64,000 nt of DNA from Brachynemurus nebulosus (Eukaryota; Arthropoda; Insecta; Neuroptera; Myrmeleontidae). Below, piece by piece: positions 32,400 through 63,692 of this stretch. How positions within the stretch are numbered: position 1 is the stretch's first letter; each line of letters begins with the position of its first letter. Below the pieces are notes generated by a model, which ran no database searches, had not been told where the DNA came from, and saw nothing but the letters and a program-made list of their open reading frames with translations. The stretch lies in NCBI GenBank assembly GCA_035578155.1, contig JAPWDM010000008.1:22406598-22470597 (forward strand), written 5' to 3'. A program made the translations under genes and the position numbers.

Positions 32400-33094
32400 T
32401 GATCCCTAACAGAATCGCCACATAAAATATTTTGGATTGGGGCGCTATAAATTTTATTACAAGGCTGAGGATTTTCCTCTGGATTTGAAAACTAGCCTCA
32501 GGAAACTTTTGATAACAAATCAGTAAAAATTAAAAATTACCTATTTTTGATAATTTTATATATAATTCTAATTTTAAGAATAATTTAAAAAAAATTAATG
32601 CTGAATAAATAAGTGGTCAATTGTAATAGAAATTAATTGAGCCGAATTCAAAATATTTATAATGTAAACATATCTTTATTTTTAGTTTACATATTCTAAT
32701 GTAAACATATCTCTATTTCTTTTGTGATTATGTAAATAACATGTATATCTCACCTTCTTTGTAAGAACATTACACCTGCTTAATATAAATAAAATGTATT
32801 GTATATGATTGTATCAGGTACTCCAGTGGCTCACTGACATGTTTCAACATGGTTTAGTTTTTGCATTAGAAAAATATAAAGATATGTATGTATAGATAAT
32901 GATTCATAATATTGGGAATTAGAAAACACAAAACGACACACAAAACATAGACGATGCAGTATTAACGATGTAGCAAAACGTTGTAAAACTGATTTTTAAA
33001 AAGGTTGCTAATATTTTTTCGTTTTATGACAGCCACCAGCCTCCCGTAGCCCCCCAATACAAAATATTTTTTATGGTGATTCTGTTAGGGACCA
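32400..33094. mobile_element. 695-bp TIR element (TCCCTAACAGAATC ends)
   Basis: The left end TCCCTAACAGAATCGCCACA and right end GGTGATTCTGTTAGGGA are inverted, continuing as AAAATATTTTGTATTGGGG. The interior is AT-rich without an ORF. The target duplication is not clear. Confidence 0.6.
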
Positions 33095-33770
33095 TTTTTT
33101 CCTATGTGTGGTCGTAACACAGGTAACACACGCTTGTTGGAAAGCACCTGTACCAGATAAAATAATGTTGACATTTTTTCTCGCTGGAAAGCTCCCACTG
33201 TATATAGTTATAGTGTGTGTAATATTTTTCTAAAATATATATTTTTAATCTTTTGCACTCAAGCAAAAATAAACGGGTTTCGCGGTTAGCTTGCAATTTT
33301 TTTCTCAAAACTCGAATTAAATGTTTTAAATGCTCTTTTTGTTAGAGATGTTACTTTAAAAAGTTCGTTCAACGCAATTTATTGTCCACAAACCCAGATT
33401 TTAATGTTTAAATGTAAAATATGTTTGAGCTAATGGCCAAACCAGCTTGCCATGGTAGACATGTCTTATAAGCGCAAAGCGTTAAGTTAAATTTACTAAC
33501 CTTTATGTTATTTAAATAGTTATGTACTGACTCATATATTACGTAAAAAAGAGTACTAATAGAGTACTAATTAGCAGCAAATTTCATAAAAATACATTGT
33601 TTATACGTATAAAATATGTTTATACGTACACTGTGCATGCTGTACATTATTTTGTTCGATACCAGTTGACAGTTCGATACTATCTGTCATATCTGTCCAA
33701 CCGGTCCAACCTATCAATCTTTCATAGATATAAGATCTGTTCCCTTACCAGTAGGAAAGTGAATGTATAA
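33095..33770. other. Intergenic, no gene seen
   Basis: No supported gene. Near 33690-33737 lies a stretch (TCTGTCCAAC...CATAGATATA) repeated at about 34955-35000 on the other side of the 33.77-34.95 kb elements. Confidence 0.4.
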
Positions 33771-34606
33771 AGCCCGATTTACATTAACCCTCCGCTCTCG
33801 GTACGATATCACTACGCTCCCGATTCGATATAATCTTATTGTGTTCACATTACAGTGCTGATATGGCTGATATCATGCGGTACCTATTCGTTCTTTATTG
33901 ACATTATCATGCTGCTCTGAGTACGCTCCCAGTTCGGTCTCAGTTCGATACAAATATCTTTTCATAACAACTGAATGCAAGTGGAGTGGAGTGGAATCAA
34001 AAAAGTGTTTACACCACAGAACAAATAGAACGAATATAACTATCTCTTTTCTGCAATCACTTATGTGAAAGTATGTGCATTTTACAGAACTATGTTGTCA
34101 TTGACTTACAAGCTACCAATGGGTGTGTTTCAATTGTTGTCATATTGTTGGTGCTGTGTTACCGTGTATACGTACATCTACGTAGCGCATACATATTATA
34201 TATTTTTTAGCATATGCGTATACAAGACACGCATACACATAACCATTTAGCGCACTACAACACACAACTCCGCGTGCACATATATAACGTAGTGGTGGTG
34301 GATCTTTTATCCTTTAGCGTTACACTGATTTCAGTAGTATAGAAATATTACCGCTCGTTCTGTGTTATTCTGTGGTTTACACTATAGGTACAAGCCATAA
34401 CAAGTCTGATATCGCTCCGATAAAATATTACCTGAGTGGTATTGATATTGGAGTGACATTGGAGCGAGAGCGAACCGTGACTGATATCGGACCGTTATCA
34501 GAGCGATGATGTGAATATACCCATTGTTTATTGTGTAAGAATATTTTATCGAACCGGGAGCGGAGTGATATCGTACTGAGAGCGGAGCGTTAATGTAAAT
34601 CGGGCC
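33771..34606. mobile_element. 836-bp TIR element (GCCCGATTTACATTAA ends)
   Basis: The left end AGCCCGATTTACATTAAC and the right end TTAATGTAAATCGGGCC are inverted repeats. The arms continue with CTCCGCTCTCGGTACGATATC-like words. Flanking TAA and TTA suggest a PIF/Harbinger-like target. It is framed by a second weak inverted pair (AGATCTGTTCCC at 33733, GGGAACAGACCT at 34940), so two elements may be nested. Confidence 0.65.
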
Positions 34607-35216
34607 TTAGAAGGAAAATTAGGAAGTCGTTCCTGTACACCAAAAAAACAGGTAGGGTTTCACTTCCCCACCAGTAGGAAAATGTAGAAATTAGCAGTGG
34701 TTTCAGAGTTCCTGCTTTTTCCTTCCACCTCTAAAATTTAAATTTTTAAATTTATTAATCATGTTAATGAAAATTACCATAATATTGGTTACCATTAACC
34801 GATGTAACCATTTAGACAAATGTCAAAAAGTTGTCAAATTTGTTTGACAACTTGAAGGAAGTCGTTTCTTTACTTTCATATTTTATCCCCACCACATAAA
34901 GTAGGAACTTGAAGAAATTAGCAGGCAAAAAAAAGTACGGGAACAGACCTTTTATCTGTCCAATCTATCATAGATATACAAGGTATAAATTATGTATAAA
35001 TACATAAATATAATATATCCTTGGCTTTTTACTTTGAGAATGAGCGTGTTCCATTTAGAAAACACAAACGACACTTTGTAACAGTGCGTAAAGAAAAACT
35101 AATGCCAACGAAATTTGTGATTCTTGGAATTTCTTTTTTCAGAAAAAACTAATTTTTTTGGCTGGAGATCCGAAAATGGGAATGTTCAGAATCACTTGAA
35201 ATCTTTACTTTATACT
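34607..35216. other. Intergenic repeat DNA
   Basis: Contains paired words CACCAGTAGGAAA and CACATAAAGTAGGAA and a diverged copy (CGTGTTCCATTTAGAAAACAC near 35047) of the terminus of the next element. No gene seen. Confidence 0.4.
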
Positions 35217-35563
35217 GACCGTGTTCCATTAGCAAAAAACAAACGTAACACAATGCATAGGGGAAAAGTAATGCCAACCAAATTTTCGTGATTTTTGTAC
35301 ATTCTTTTTTCACAAAAAAACTAATTTTTTTAATATTGCGAAACTAACCTTTTATCTGCTTTTAATTAAATTATACATGTAATTAGGAATCGCAGAAAGT
35401 ATACGAAGCAGATTGAATCTAATTTTTTTAAAATCTAGTAACTTTGTCTATGCTGCCCTCTGGAGAAATACAATAAGAGTTGATGTTCCATTAGTGAAAA
35501 AAGTAGACACAGTGTAACACAGTGTCATGTACTGTGTAAAATTTTTGCTAATGGAATACGGTC
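35217..35563. mobile_element. 347-bp TIR MITE (GACCGTGTTCCATTAGC ends)
   Basis: The left end GACCGTGTTCCATTAGCAAA pairs with TTGCTAATGGAATACGGTC at the right. The interior includes GTAACACAGTGT-type words. No ORF; the target duplication is unresolved. Confidence 0.6.
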
Positions 35564-35797
35564 AACGTTAGATGATTTTGACTATTAGTGCGGTGTTCGT
35601 CAGAAAATTTTGTTAGCCTAACGTTAGGTAACGGAGCTTGCGCCGTTACAAACCAGAGGGCTCTGATTAAAAAAATTAACATGCATAAAAATACAATTTC
35701 CAAATTAATGACTGATTGTTTTTATTTCATAATTTCTGAATGTGGCTATACTTCAGAAATTAAGTATTTGTAAATTAAGTATTTGTAATTGTACATA

Positions 35798-36030
35798 CAG
35801 TAGCGCTCAAAAGTATTTTGACAAGTACAGTTTGTTAGATATTAAAAAAATAAAAACAATATTGTATTGAATCAAATAATGTATTTAAAGTGATGATATT
35901 TTTTACAAATTAGGACCCTTAAATGTTATGAATTTCTAAAGAAAAAGAAAATATCGAACTAAATCTTAATAACGACAGGTCAACGATAATAACAAAACAA
36001 GACTTGTCAAAATACTTTTAAGCGCTACTG
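35798..36030. mobile_element. 233-bp Tc1/mariner-like MITE
   Basis: The left end CAGTAGCGCTCAAAAGTATT and right end AATACTTTTAAGCGCTACTG are inverted, with arms of about 30 bp ending GACAAG. TA flanks both sides (35796-35797 and 36031-36032). The CAGT..GC start with a TA target is typical of Tc1/mariner derivatives. Confidence 0.85.
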
Positions 36031-37624
36031 TATGTATAATATGTATGTATCTGCTCATTATTGGAAAGTGCTTTAAAATAATGAAAACAATCGGCTTGAA
36101 TTGACGTTCACATCCCTAAAGCTGGTGCACGACTAAGTCACCTTACGCAATATCTGACTCAGTTTGATACGCTACTGTCCAAAGTTTTTTACACATACGC
36201 TTAGGGCTTGCTGGTTATTCCTTTAAAACAATGTAAGCGGCAAGCTAGCGTACACTAAGCGTATAACGAATTTAGTATGCATCTATATAACGAGATGCTT
36301 CGTGTGCAGACGGCTTTATGTTGTAAAATGACTTTGGCCATTTTGGCTATGGTTTTAGTATATATTATTCTAGAGATTCTATTTATCAATATTTTTGAAG
36401 TGAAAACTTTAGGGAGCGTTGAGCGATTTCTGGTAGGGGGAAATCTTATGGATTTGTGTCACTGACATGCTAATGTTAAAAGTATATATATTTGTAGTTA
36501 TGAGTATGATTTGTACATGTATACACAATATAATATATAACACACTGCATATATCCCACTGTATGATGTGTGCGTTGGACGCTTTTTGGATAGGTAAAAT
36601 CTTGAGTTTGTGTCACTGACGTGCTGTAATAGTAATATATCTGTAACTATAAGGGTGACGTGTTACGCAACATTTGTGCTGAATGGAGCGGAGTGGAATA
36701 GTTTAAGTTTCACAGCTGTCGGCAGGCCCCATGACTGCCTATCCTTTTCTAATCATACATCTTTAATTGGGTCTAATATGGGTCTAATTTATATAAAAAT
36801 ATAGAACGTGCACTTCTTAATACATATAAAAAATTTATTGACGTAAAATTATTTAAATTAACTGCTTTTATTATTTATAGCTAACGTTTAAATAAATTTT
36901 TGTAACTTTAAATATACTTTTGATATGTATTGTACGTTTTTTCTATTTTCATTAAACCCAAAATTCAATTTCGGCTTTTCAAAATTTTATAATTTCGAAC
37001 TAATTTTGGGTTATTACGAAAATATAATTTAAAACAATTTGAATATTTTATTTTCTAGAAATAATTTGGATCACAAACATTGTGCGACATTTTGAATAAA
37101 TGAATTATGAATTCTATTTTTTAAACGACCGTATATAAACATTCATAATTTTAACATATTCGCTCCTGACAGAATATTATGAGGATATATAGCCACTTAT
37201 ATTAAATGCACTTTATAATACAATAGAAATTATAACGTATATGTTCGCTCTTGGCTTACAGCGAATATAAAGTGAAAACTCGTTGGTGTTAGAACAAACA
37301 GTGGAATGTAATTAGTTGCCACCGCTGATACGGCTGACATCGCTAACACGTCTGTCTACCACATTACATAGGATAGTATAATTTTCTATTGATAGATAGC
37401 AGCAGTTGTTTTAAATATCCATTGTTTTAAATGTCAAAGAATAAATTATTTATTATCATACCACTACCGCTACTTTTAGAATAGTTAGGTACCTTGGATA
37501 CTCGTTTGCTGTCAGCTCTAGTAATATCTGGCAATAAATTAGAGATGATGAAACTAGTTAGGTTAAATGAGAAATGTCTTGTCAATTCTAGCAAAAACTG
37601 ATGCTAGGTATATTATTGCCATTA
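36031..37624. other. Intergenic, no gene seen
   Basis: About 1.6 kb without a supported gene. A short phrase (TTTGTGTCACTGAC) occurs twice, near 36453 and 36606, hinting at an old tandem duplication of about 150 bp. Confidence 0.4.
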
Positions 37625-37843
37625 TTGGCGACGCAAAGATTCTCACTCGCGCCTCTGGTGATAAAATTTGAATTAATATCAAGTAAAAATATACGTATAC
37701 GTTTAATTAGTGATTGAGAATCTAGTAATCCGCACATAATTTGTAGAATACATATTTCTGTCCACAATTAAACGTATACAAAAATTTTTACTTGATACAG
37801 CTTGTAATTCAAAAAACCAGGAGCGCTCGCGTATAGTCGCCAA
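37625..37843. mobile_element. 219-bp TIR MITE (TTGGCGAC ends)
   Basis: The left end TTGGCGACGCAAAG and right end CTATAGTCGCC-like sequence ending GTCGCCAA are inverted, with a longer inner match around ATCAAGTAAAAATATACGTA / its complement. Non-coding. Confidence 0.5.
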
Positions 37844-38112
37844 TGTTTATATTTAATAAAATACTCAACAAACTTCAAAATAAAAATTAATTTTATTCTT
37901 TTTTTTAGATCAATCAAAATTATATCTATCTAGTACGAGATGAATATCTATAGCGTCACAATTTTGCAATAATTTTATAAATCTTTACTGGGCCAATATG
38001 TTGAAATACGATATTTTCAGACACGGTCGTCCAACAAATAAAATGTTTATTTAAATACACACTTTGTTCAGTTTTACTTGGCGGGTCACAAAATCTGCGC
38101 AGAAACCTATTT

Positions 38113-38292
38113 GTATACGTAGCATTCAGTTACAGCCTAACCAACATAAGGTTGCTGGTCAGATGCGCAAATGAAAGAGTACGACAACAAGAATTAAACA
38201 TATAACATATATGCATAAAAGTGATAGAAGTTGTGTTTGTCTATTGCGCGTACAACCTTGACCGGCAAACCTTATGTTGATTGAGCTGTACG
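38113..38292. mobile_element. Imperfect 180-bp hairpin element
   Basis: TACAGCCTAACCAACATAAGG at the left pairs with CCTTATGTTGATTGAGCTGTA at the right, with CGTAG outside both. Probably a decayed MITE; no target duplication was identified. Confidence 0.45.
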
Positions 38293-38467
38293 TAGTATCG
38301 TTAGTACTGTAACACTATACGTCATTCAAAGTCCAGCCGCCAAGTAAAAATGAACAACCTATACATATATTTTTTTTGAAATTTATGACCCAAATACGTA
38401 GCATCCAAAGAATAGAAAATATGCATGCAATTCAAATAAATTTTGAATATTTTTTTTTTTAAATATA

Positions 38468-39636
38468 GGGTAAAAGCCCCGATTGTGGAACACTATTTTT
38501 AGGTATTTCATCAAACTTGCTTACAAAAATTAATAAATGAATTAAACACCCTTTTTTTTTTCTTAATAAGCATGAAACCAAGTTTTTTTAATCCAATGAA
38601 TATGTTTTTAAGAAAATATAACCCAAAAATTTTGATTTATTAATGTTTTGTTTTATAATTTGTTGACATCTATAAAAAAACAGACAGAATATATTAACAC
38701 CCTTTAAAAAATCAGCACATTGACACCTAAAAAAGAACACGTATGTACAACATGAGATACATTACATACCATTCACATACATATTTTACCATCTTTTCAC
38801 TCTATGACCTAGAGTGACATCTAGTAGTAAATAGAATGTCAAATTAAAAAATATAGAATGGTTTAAATATTCGATAAAATAAACGACCAAAATCACAGAA
38901 TATACCAAAATACCACAGAAAAATACTATATTTTGTTTCGCCATCTATGTATTTTGGTAAAGTTCTAATCAATTCTAAACCTTCTAAACTAACTTATCAA
39001 AATGGCGACAATTTTTCATTATTAATAAAATTTTGCAACTTTAAATCAATATTTTTTTATTTATCAATTGACGATACGCTCCGAAATAAAAAAAATATTA
39101 AAAATTTTACGATTTTAAAGCAGTAAGTAAATATTTTAGACTCAAAAAGAAATTAAAACTATTTATAATATAAATTTTTAGTTATTTTACGTACATGATT
39201 TTAGTTAAATACAGAGGTTATATTGTGTACTGAAAGAAATACACATATATATAAATTACATTTAAACCGAATAAAAAGATGATTTAGCTCTTATAATCTC
39301 TTAACTGGACTAATAAAAATTATTTGTATAGTTTTATTGCGCTAACTTCGAAAATTAACTGGAAAATGTTGAAATTTATAAGGCATGTGTTTCGATAAAT
39401 AAGCATTGATCAAACGCAAAAGAGACACATTCAGCAAAAATTGTTTAATATATATATGTATTTCTTTAATTAAGTAAAGAAACATTAAATGTGAGATGAA
39501 TTTAAATTGAAAAACAATCATTCTATTAATAATAATTTTTGTTATCAGACGTTTCTTTCAGAAATAACTTCATTAAGATATAAATGTCAAAACTGTTTTT
39601 CTATTGGATCGCATTCCACAAACGGGGCTTTTACCC
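38468..39636. mobile_element. 1.17-kb TIR element with TA target duplication, copy 2 (inverted)
   Basis: The ends GGGTAAAAGCCCC and GGGGCTTTTACCC are flanked by TA. Internally it matches 271-1524 in reverse, for example ATTCTATTAATAATAATTTT and the GACATCTATAAAAAAACAGA region. It lacks one of the arms of the internal hairpin present in copy 1. Confidence 0.7.
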
Positions 39637-40075
39637 TAGTATTAATATGTGAAAACGTAATAATAAAAAGTCTTCTGATAACTTTGTAATTTAAAAAAAA
39701 TTAAATAATGCAATTTAAAATGCGCGCCATCATTAGTGACGTAACGTAGCATGGAATCAGGCATGCAAACCTTTGAAATATTATGTAAACATCATCACTG
39801 GATACGTTCGCTAAAGCAAATGTTACGTAACGTCACGTAAAAGAGTTTGCACCGTTACAAATCATAGGGCTCTGATTAAAAAAAACAAAAAAAAAAAAAA
39901 AACAATAAGTTTAATATTAGAATTACGATTTTTAACTTACTAACTGTTTGTTTTTTATTCCATTCTAGTTTTATGGAAAACTAGAGAGTTAATCTTTTTG
40001 AATTAGAATCCCCTGGATTTGTAACGGTGCAAAATCTGTACTTTCCTTTGGCGAAAGCACAAACTGACAGATTAA
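39637..40075. other. Intergenic with an inverted pair around CACCGTTACAAATC
   Basis: GTTTGCACCGTTACAAATCA (39846) and GATTTGTAACGGTGCAAAAT (40016) form a stem, and a third related word occurs at about 35635. Probably a short TIR element of about 200 bp. No gene. Confidence 0.45.
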
Positions 40076-40539
40076 TATTGCGCAAGTTGCTCATAGTAAA
40101 CTTCCCCGGAAGCCGGCAATATTTAAATAAAAAACTTTATACATATCAACAAATACATAAAATAAAATAATTCAAACACTGAATAGATTCAACACAGTTC
40201 AACATGTATGTGTAAAACTGTAAAAATACGTACATAGTGCATACTACATATACACTGACATTCAAATCAGTTTTATTTAAAAATATAAATTATATTTTTT
40301 ATGTATTTTTTGTTTATCTTAAAATTTTTTATACATTAGAAAGCATAGAAACGAAACGAGTAGTGTGTGTTGGTATGTATTTTTGTGAATAGGAACACAT
40401 CCGTGTGATGAATGACGGTAAACATCGTAAACATCGCACACATAATGCGTAACCAACTAATCAATTAATCATTGATCGCGGTCGGCCTCTGGGGATGTTT
40501 TGTTTGGTTTCGGATGCCGAAGCCGTGGGACTGAAAGTG
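40076..40539. mobile_element. piggyBac-like MITE, copy B
   Basis: TTAA flanks both sides (40072-40075 and 40540-40543). The subterminal sequence AGTAAACTTCCCCGGAAGCC and the right part (GGATGTTTTGTTTGGTTTCG) match copy A at 9641-10087. Confidence 0.65.
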
Positions 40540-40921
40540 TTAAAAGTTATTTTGTGGTTTGGGTAAATTATAACGATAGAAATCAAAAGTAGATTGTACA
40601 GGTACAGTAAAATAATTTATTGAAAAATAACAGAATTCTGTCGAATATTTACCGTACGGTTGAAAACATTAGCTCCTCTAGTATCAATACCAAGCATTAA
40701 GTGAGCCTAGTTACGTCAGACAACGCGCGAAAATGGTAAATGTTTAAATTGTGATAGATCATATAAAAAATACATGCATACTCCCTACTAAAATGCTGTA
40801 AAAAATAGGCTGGTTGACAAATTTTTAAAAAAAATATATATATTTTTAAATACAATATAAACATTTGGTAAGTATATATCAATTTGTTATGGCAACTTTA
40901 GTCATTTGTTCAGAGATATTA

Positions 40922-41105
40922 GGCCGCTATTACATTGTCATAGATATATGTCAAAGATCTTTGATTAAATCTATGATCAAATATTAAGAAGTATCTTTAA
41001 CTATGGTTACAGAAATTTATATTATAAAAGTTGACTTATTACACTATAATATTTCTTTGATTAAATAAAACTTTGACATATATCTATGACAATGTAATAG
41101 CGGCC
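40922..41105. mobile_element. 184-bp PIF/Harbinger-like MITE
   Basis: The ends GGCCGCTATTACATTGTCAT and its exact complement are flanked by TTA on both sides (40919-40921 and 41106-41108). The arms of about 40 bp include ATATATGTCAAAG. No coding capacity. Confidence 0.85.
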
Positions 41106-41376
41106 TTACCCATAATTAAAATGGCATTATGTATTTGTTTAATGAATGATATCATCAAACCTAATAATAATAATAATTTGTAATTAAATAAAAGTAAGGT
41201 CAGGTTAATAGGGTATTTGACTATGTTTGGAAGACTATTTTAAAATATGCATATCTATGCATCATACATGTAGTTTATATGTATTTTCCATTTTTAAAAA
41301 CAATGTGAGAAATCGTTAGAAAAAATTAATTTTTGTTCTCAATATTTGAACGAAAACGTTCATTAGTTGTCAGTTA

Positions 41377-41540
41377 AGGTCCGTCCACACGACACAAGCT
41401 TTACCACCGACTTACTTGCGCAAACCAGTTTGTGCAAGTAAACATGTACGTATGGACGGGAAAAAACGTAGCGACTTACTTGCACAAACCTGGTTTGCGC
41501 AGGTAAGTCGGTGGTAAAGCTTGAGCGTGTGGACGGGCCC
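41377..41540. mobile_element. 164-bp PIF/Harbinger-like MITE, copy 2
   Basis: Same length and nearly identical to 23033-23196, with TTA duplications at 41374-41376 and 41541-41543. The strong similarity implies recent mobility. Confidence 0.9.
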
Positions 41541-42509
41541 TTACGTCACGTTCACTAATTAGCAATAGGTGTTTTGTAACCAAGAAAAAAAGATTGGTAA
41601 TTGTGCAGATTATGGTATACATCTCCGATTTCCTAGAAAATTTAGTATGTCGTGCTGTTCAACATGCAAAGAACGTAACCACACATAATTTTTTGATGTT
41701 GAAATTTTTAACGCCTTTACCGGAAGACTATTTCAATGGACATGATGACATTTTTCGCCATGTAAATTAACAAACCTAAACTAACCTATACAGGCTGGGC
41801 GCAGAAATCATAACTACACATAAATGGTTTTTTATGTTTAAACATTTAAGGTATGGAGGGTATATATCAGGAGCACCATCTTTGTATCAAAAAGTGTCCA
41901 TAGAAAGGGGTAAATAGTGGCGACGCTACTATAGCAAAAGGGTAAATTTAGAGAAGTAAACAAGGAAAGAAAAACATCCGCGTTGTTATGTAATTATTGT
42001 TTTTTTTACATATAATAGTTTTATTATTTTAAAAATTTTTATAAAACTCAACACAAAAAAATTACTATACTCTTTTACTACTCTAGCGCTATTCTGGCGA
42101 GTTTTTGAACTGTTACTTAGTACTTAAAACGGGACACTTTTTGAACTATTTTTCTATTGTTTTCCGGCCAAGATAGTCCTCCTGATATTTACCCTCCATA
42201 ATTTAAAGGTTAGTTTAGGTTAGGTAGTTTCCATAACAAAATCTTGCACACGCTTTTTGAACGTTGCCTTTATTAAAATTAATATTAATCTATATTACAA
42301 TATTCATTTTTTATTTTATATTATTTTGTCAAAATTATTATCTGATATCACCATATGGTGAGGGGGCGTAACGAGAAAATGTGACAAAACATGACATGCG
42401 GTGGAAAGGGGTCTAAAAATGGCGAAAGTCGCTGGACATAATATGTGAATGGTCCTTCATTTACTTAAAGATAACATATCCAAAAATCATTTGACGCCTG
42501 TTACCTTAA
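41541..42509. other. Intergenic, no gene seen
   Basis: No supported gene. It contains two diverged related stretches (ATGGAGGGTATATATCAGGAGC near 41855 and its complement-like CCTGATATTTACCCTCCAT near 42181), possibly the ends of an element of about 350 bp. Confidence 0.4.
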
Positions 42510-42896
42510 CACTATACAGTCGGCGCACTTACACAGTAAACCTCCCCAGGGGCCAGCAATATTTTAAAAGAATTTAAAAAAAAAATTATAAATAAATTCA
42601 CGAAATGATTCAACAAGTGTAAACATACATTTTTTTAATAGAAACAATATCAACAACATACACACACACACACACATTTTTTATGATTGTATTGAAATAT
42701 ACGCATTGCAATACAATCGTAAAAAAATGAAAAAGAAATAAATGCTAATACTGAAATAGAAATTACAAAAACCAACACCCAGAGAGTGTGTTTGTTGATA
42801 TACCTGTTTGTGCACACATGTGTGATCGTTGATCGCGATCGACCTCTTCCGTTGATCTGATTTTTTTCAAATGCTAAAAACGCGGACTGTAAAGTG
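42510..42896. mobile_element. piggyBac-like MITE, copy C (diverged)
   Basis: A left TTAA precedes CACTATACAGTCGGCGC. The right end GCGGACTGTAAAGTG is its inverted partner, followed by TTTTA, so the right duplication is eroded. It shares AGTAAACCTCCCC and TGATCGCGATCG with copies A and B. Confidence 0.55.
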
Positions 42897-43537
42897 TTTT
42901 ACGAAAATTTGTACTAATTTTTACATTTTATAGATTTTTTCTACTTTTTTAAAAATACTGTCAACTTGCCTATCGAATTTTTCTAGACTTAAGAAGGTAC
43001 TCTATGAATAACAATTGAATAAAAAAGAAAATTGTAAAAAAAGGTAAAAAAATAAAATAAAACAATATTTTGAAACGTAAGAAATATTTTTAAGTAATAA
43101 ATTTTTCATATAAAATTAAAGTATAAAATATAACAGCTTTATAATAAACATCTATTAATTACAAAAGCTTTTTTTGTTCTTTATCAAATGCATATCAAAA
43201 AATGAAAAATAAAAAATAATAAAAAAATAACATATACTAGAGTTTTGTTTTAAAAAGAAAATCATCTCTTGACATGCGCAAATATGTTTTAAACATGGAA
43301 TATTTGTTTTGCTTTTATCCTAATATCATATATTATAGTAAATAATTTTTATATACACAGTAAAAACAATTTATTTCATCCATATCATTCACACTGAACG
43401 GCCATATTGAAAAACAATATCAGACAGAGAAATAACATACAAAAACATACTTCTCTGTCCAACCATGTTCTAGTTTGTATGTTGCAATTAAGTATGAATG
43501 ATCTGTTTGAGCGTATCTTATTGTCAAAAAACAGATA
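42897..43537. other. Intergenic 3' flank of Sbf
   Basis: AT-rich sequence with no supported gene, beyond the predicted Sbf polyadenylation signal. Confidence 0.4.
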
Positions 43538-43543
43538 TTTATT
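43538..43543 (-). terminator. Predicted Sbf polyadenylation signal AATAAA
   Basis: The first AATAAA on the minus strand after the Sbf stop codon, about 136 nt downstream (TTTATT on the plus strand). Confidence 0.5.
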
Positions 43544-43678
43544 TAACAAGAATTAAAAAGAAACTTTGGCTCACTGGGTAAGCTAGCGTACACTAATTTT
43601 AATTACATTAATTTTTTTAAAAATATATTTTTTTATCTAAATTTTTGTATCACACCAGAAAAATCATTTAATTTTCGT

Positions 43679-62264
<18,586 letters not shown>

Positions 62265-62866
62265 CTAAAACGTGATTAACAGGTTAATTACGAGATATTT
62301 GTTATGGAAAATTTTCGATATCGATAAATAGTCGTACTATATGTAGATAACTTTTATTTTGCATTAGAACAGACGGAAATTTTCAATGTCAATAAACATA
62401 ATAAAATAATAATAGTACTATTTACGAAATATTCGCTATTGAAAATTTTTGATATCAATGTGTATGTAGTTACATGGCTACATTATACTTTTAATACATA
62501 TCGCTACCTTTCTGTCTTAACCTCGTATCTCAAAAATTAGTTTTCGGGAAATACAAAAAACATATTGAATACTGTATATTCATCACTATGAATTTAAGAT
62601 TTATGTATGTTACACTTTTTGATGTTTGCTACATATGTGGACATGAAGCAGACATTTACATATTTTAAATTACAAGTTTCCGTTGTTTTTAGTAAATACG
62701 AGGTTACGATCCACTTTTTTTGTACAGAATTATCAAGATAGGAGGTTATGAAAGAAATACGCAATGATGAATTCAAGGTTGGTAAAATATATTTTACCGA
62801 CTTTGATATAAATCAGCGCTGGCGAACTCTAGCGTCCGGAAGTTGTATCTTGATCAAATAAGAATA
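62265..62866. other. Sbf upstream intron with recurring CGATATCGATAA-type motifs
   Basis: No exon recognised. It contains copies of the Sbf intronic motif near 62309, 62373 and 62440, and a diverged relative of the 27059/60844 MITE at about 62515-62710. Confidence 0.5.
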
Positions 62867-63692
62867 GGGTACTTGACTGCAATTGAGAAATGATTCTAAA
62901 TGCTTTGTTCTTACGTATAAATTAGTTAATTTTTGTTAAATTTTTAAAAATCTTCAAAAAAACCATTGTTCAATTTTAAATGAACAAATTGGCGGGAAAA
63001 ACGATTTAGCGTAGTGACGTATGCAATGACGTCACGATTTAACTCAAACAGATGTCGCTTTCATTCATATCAACACTTGTCAACACGGTTTCAAATTTGT
63101 ACACAATATTCAGCAGTCATCATGCTCAGTTTTAGTGGTATTTACAACTTTCTACTTTGTTATCTTCTTCATTTATCATCATCATAAGATTTTCACGAAG
63201 CCCTACAAGTATTAAATGCACTTTAAGAAAACGTAACTTTAAAATTGTAGCAAAAAATAAAAGAATTTTTAACATAATATTTAAAACAAGTTGATAAGGA
63301 TATTTTACGTATTAAGTGACGATGTATTCCTTCCATCAATCTTTTTTGAGTGCAAAATTAATTGCAAACCAAAAAGTTCAAAATAAATTACAAAGAAAAA
63401 CAACTTCTCTTGGTCAATTAGAATTGTAAAAATGTCACAATGAAAACGCAATTTGTCATAGATAAACCGTAGCTACAGTAATAAGATCTGCTATTAAAAA
63501 ATGACGTCATTTTCAAATATCACTGCGTTTTTAACCATTTAAATGAAGGCTAAAAATTTATAATTTTCGAAATCGAATTTTTAAGTAACTAAAGAATATT
63601 TTTATTTGTCACTACTAAAATTGAATATATTTAAGGACAATACATAAAATTATTCAACATTTAAAACAAATTTTGAATACAGTCAAGTACCG
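62867..63692. mobile_element. 826-bp TIR MITE (GGGTACTTGACTG ends), copy 2
   Basis: The ends GGGTACTTGACTG and CAGTCAAGTACCG are flanked by TA. It is longer than copy 1 at 10298-10857 but shares termini and the internal GTGACGT region. Confidence 0.72.
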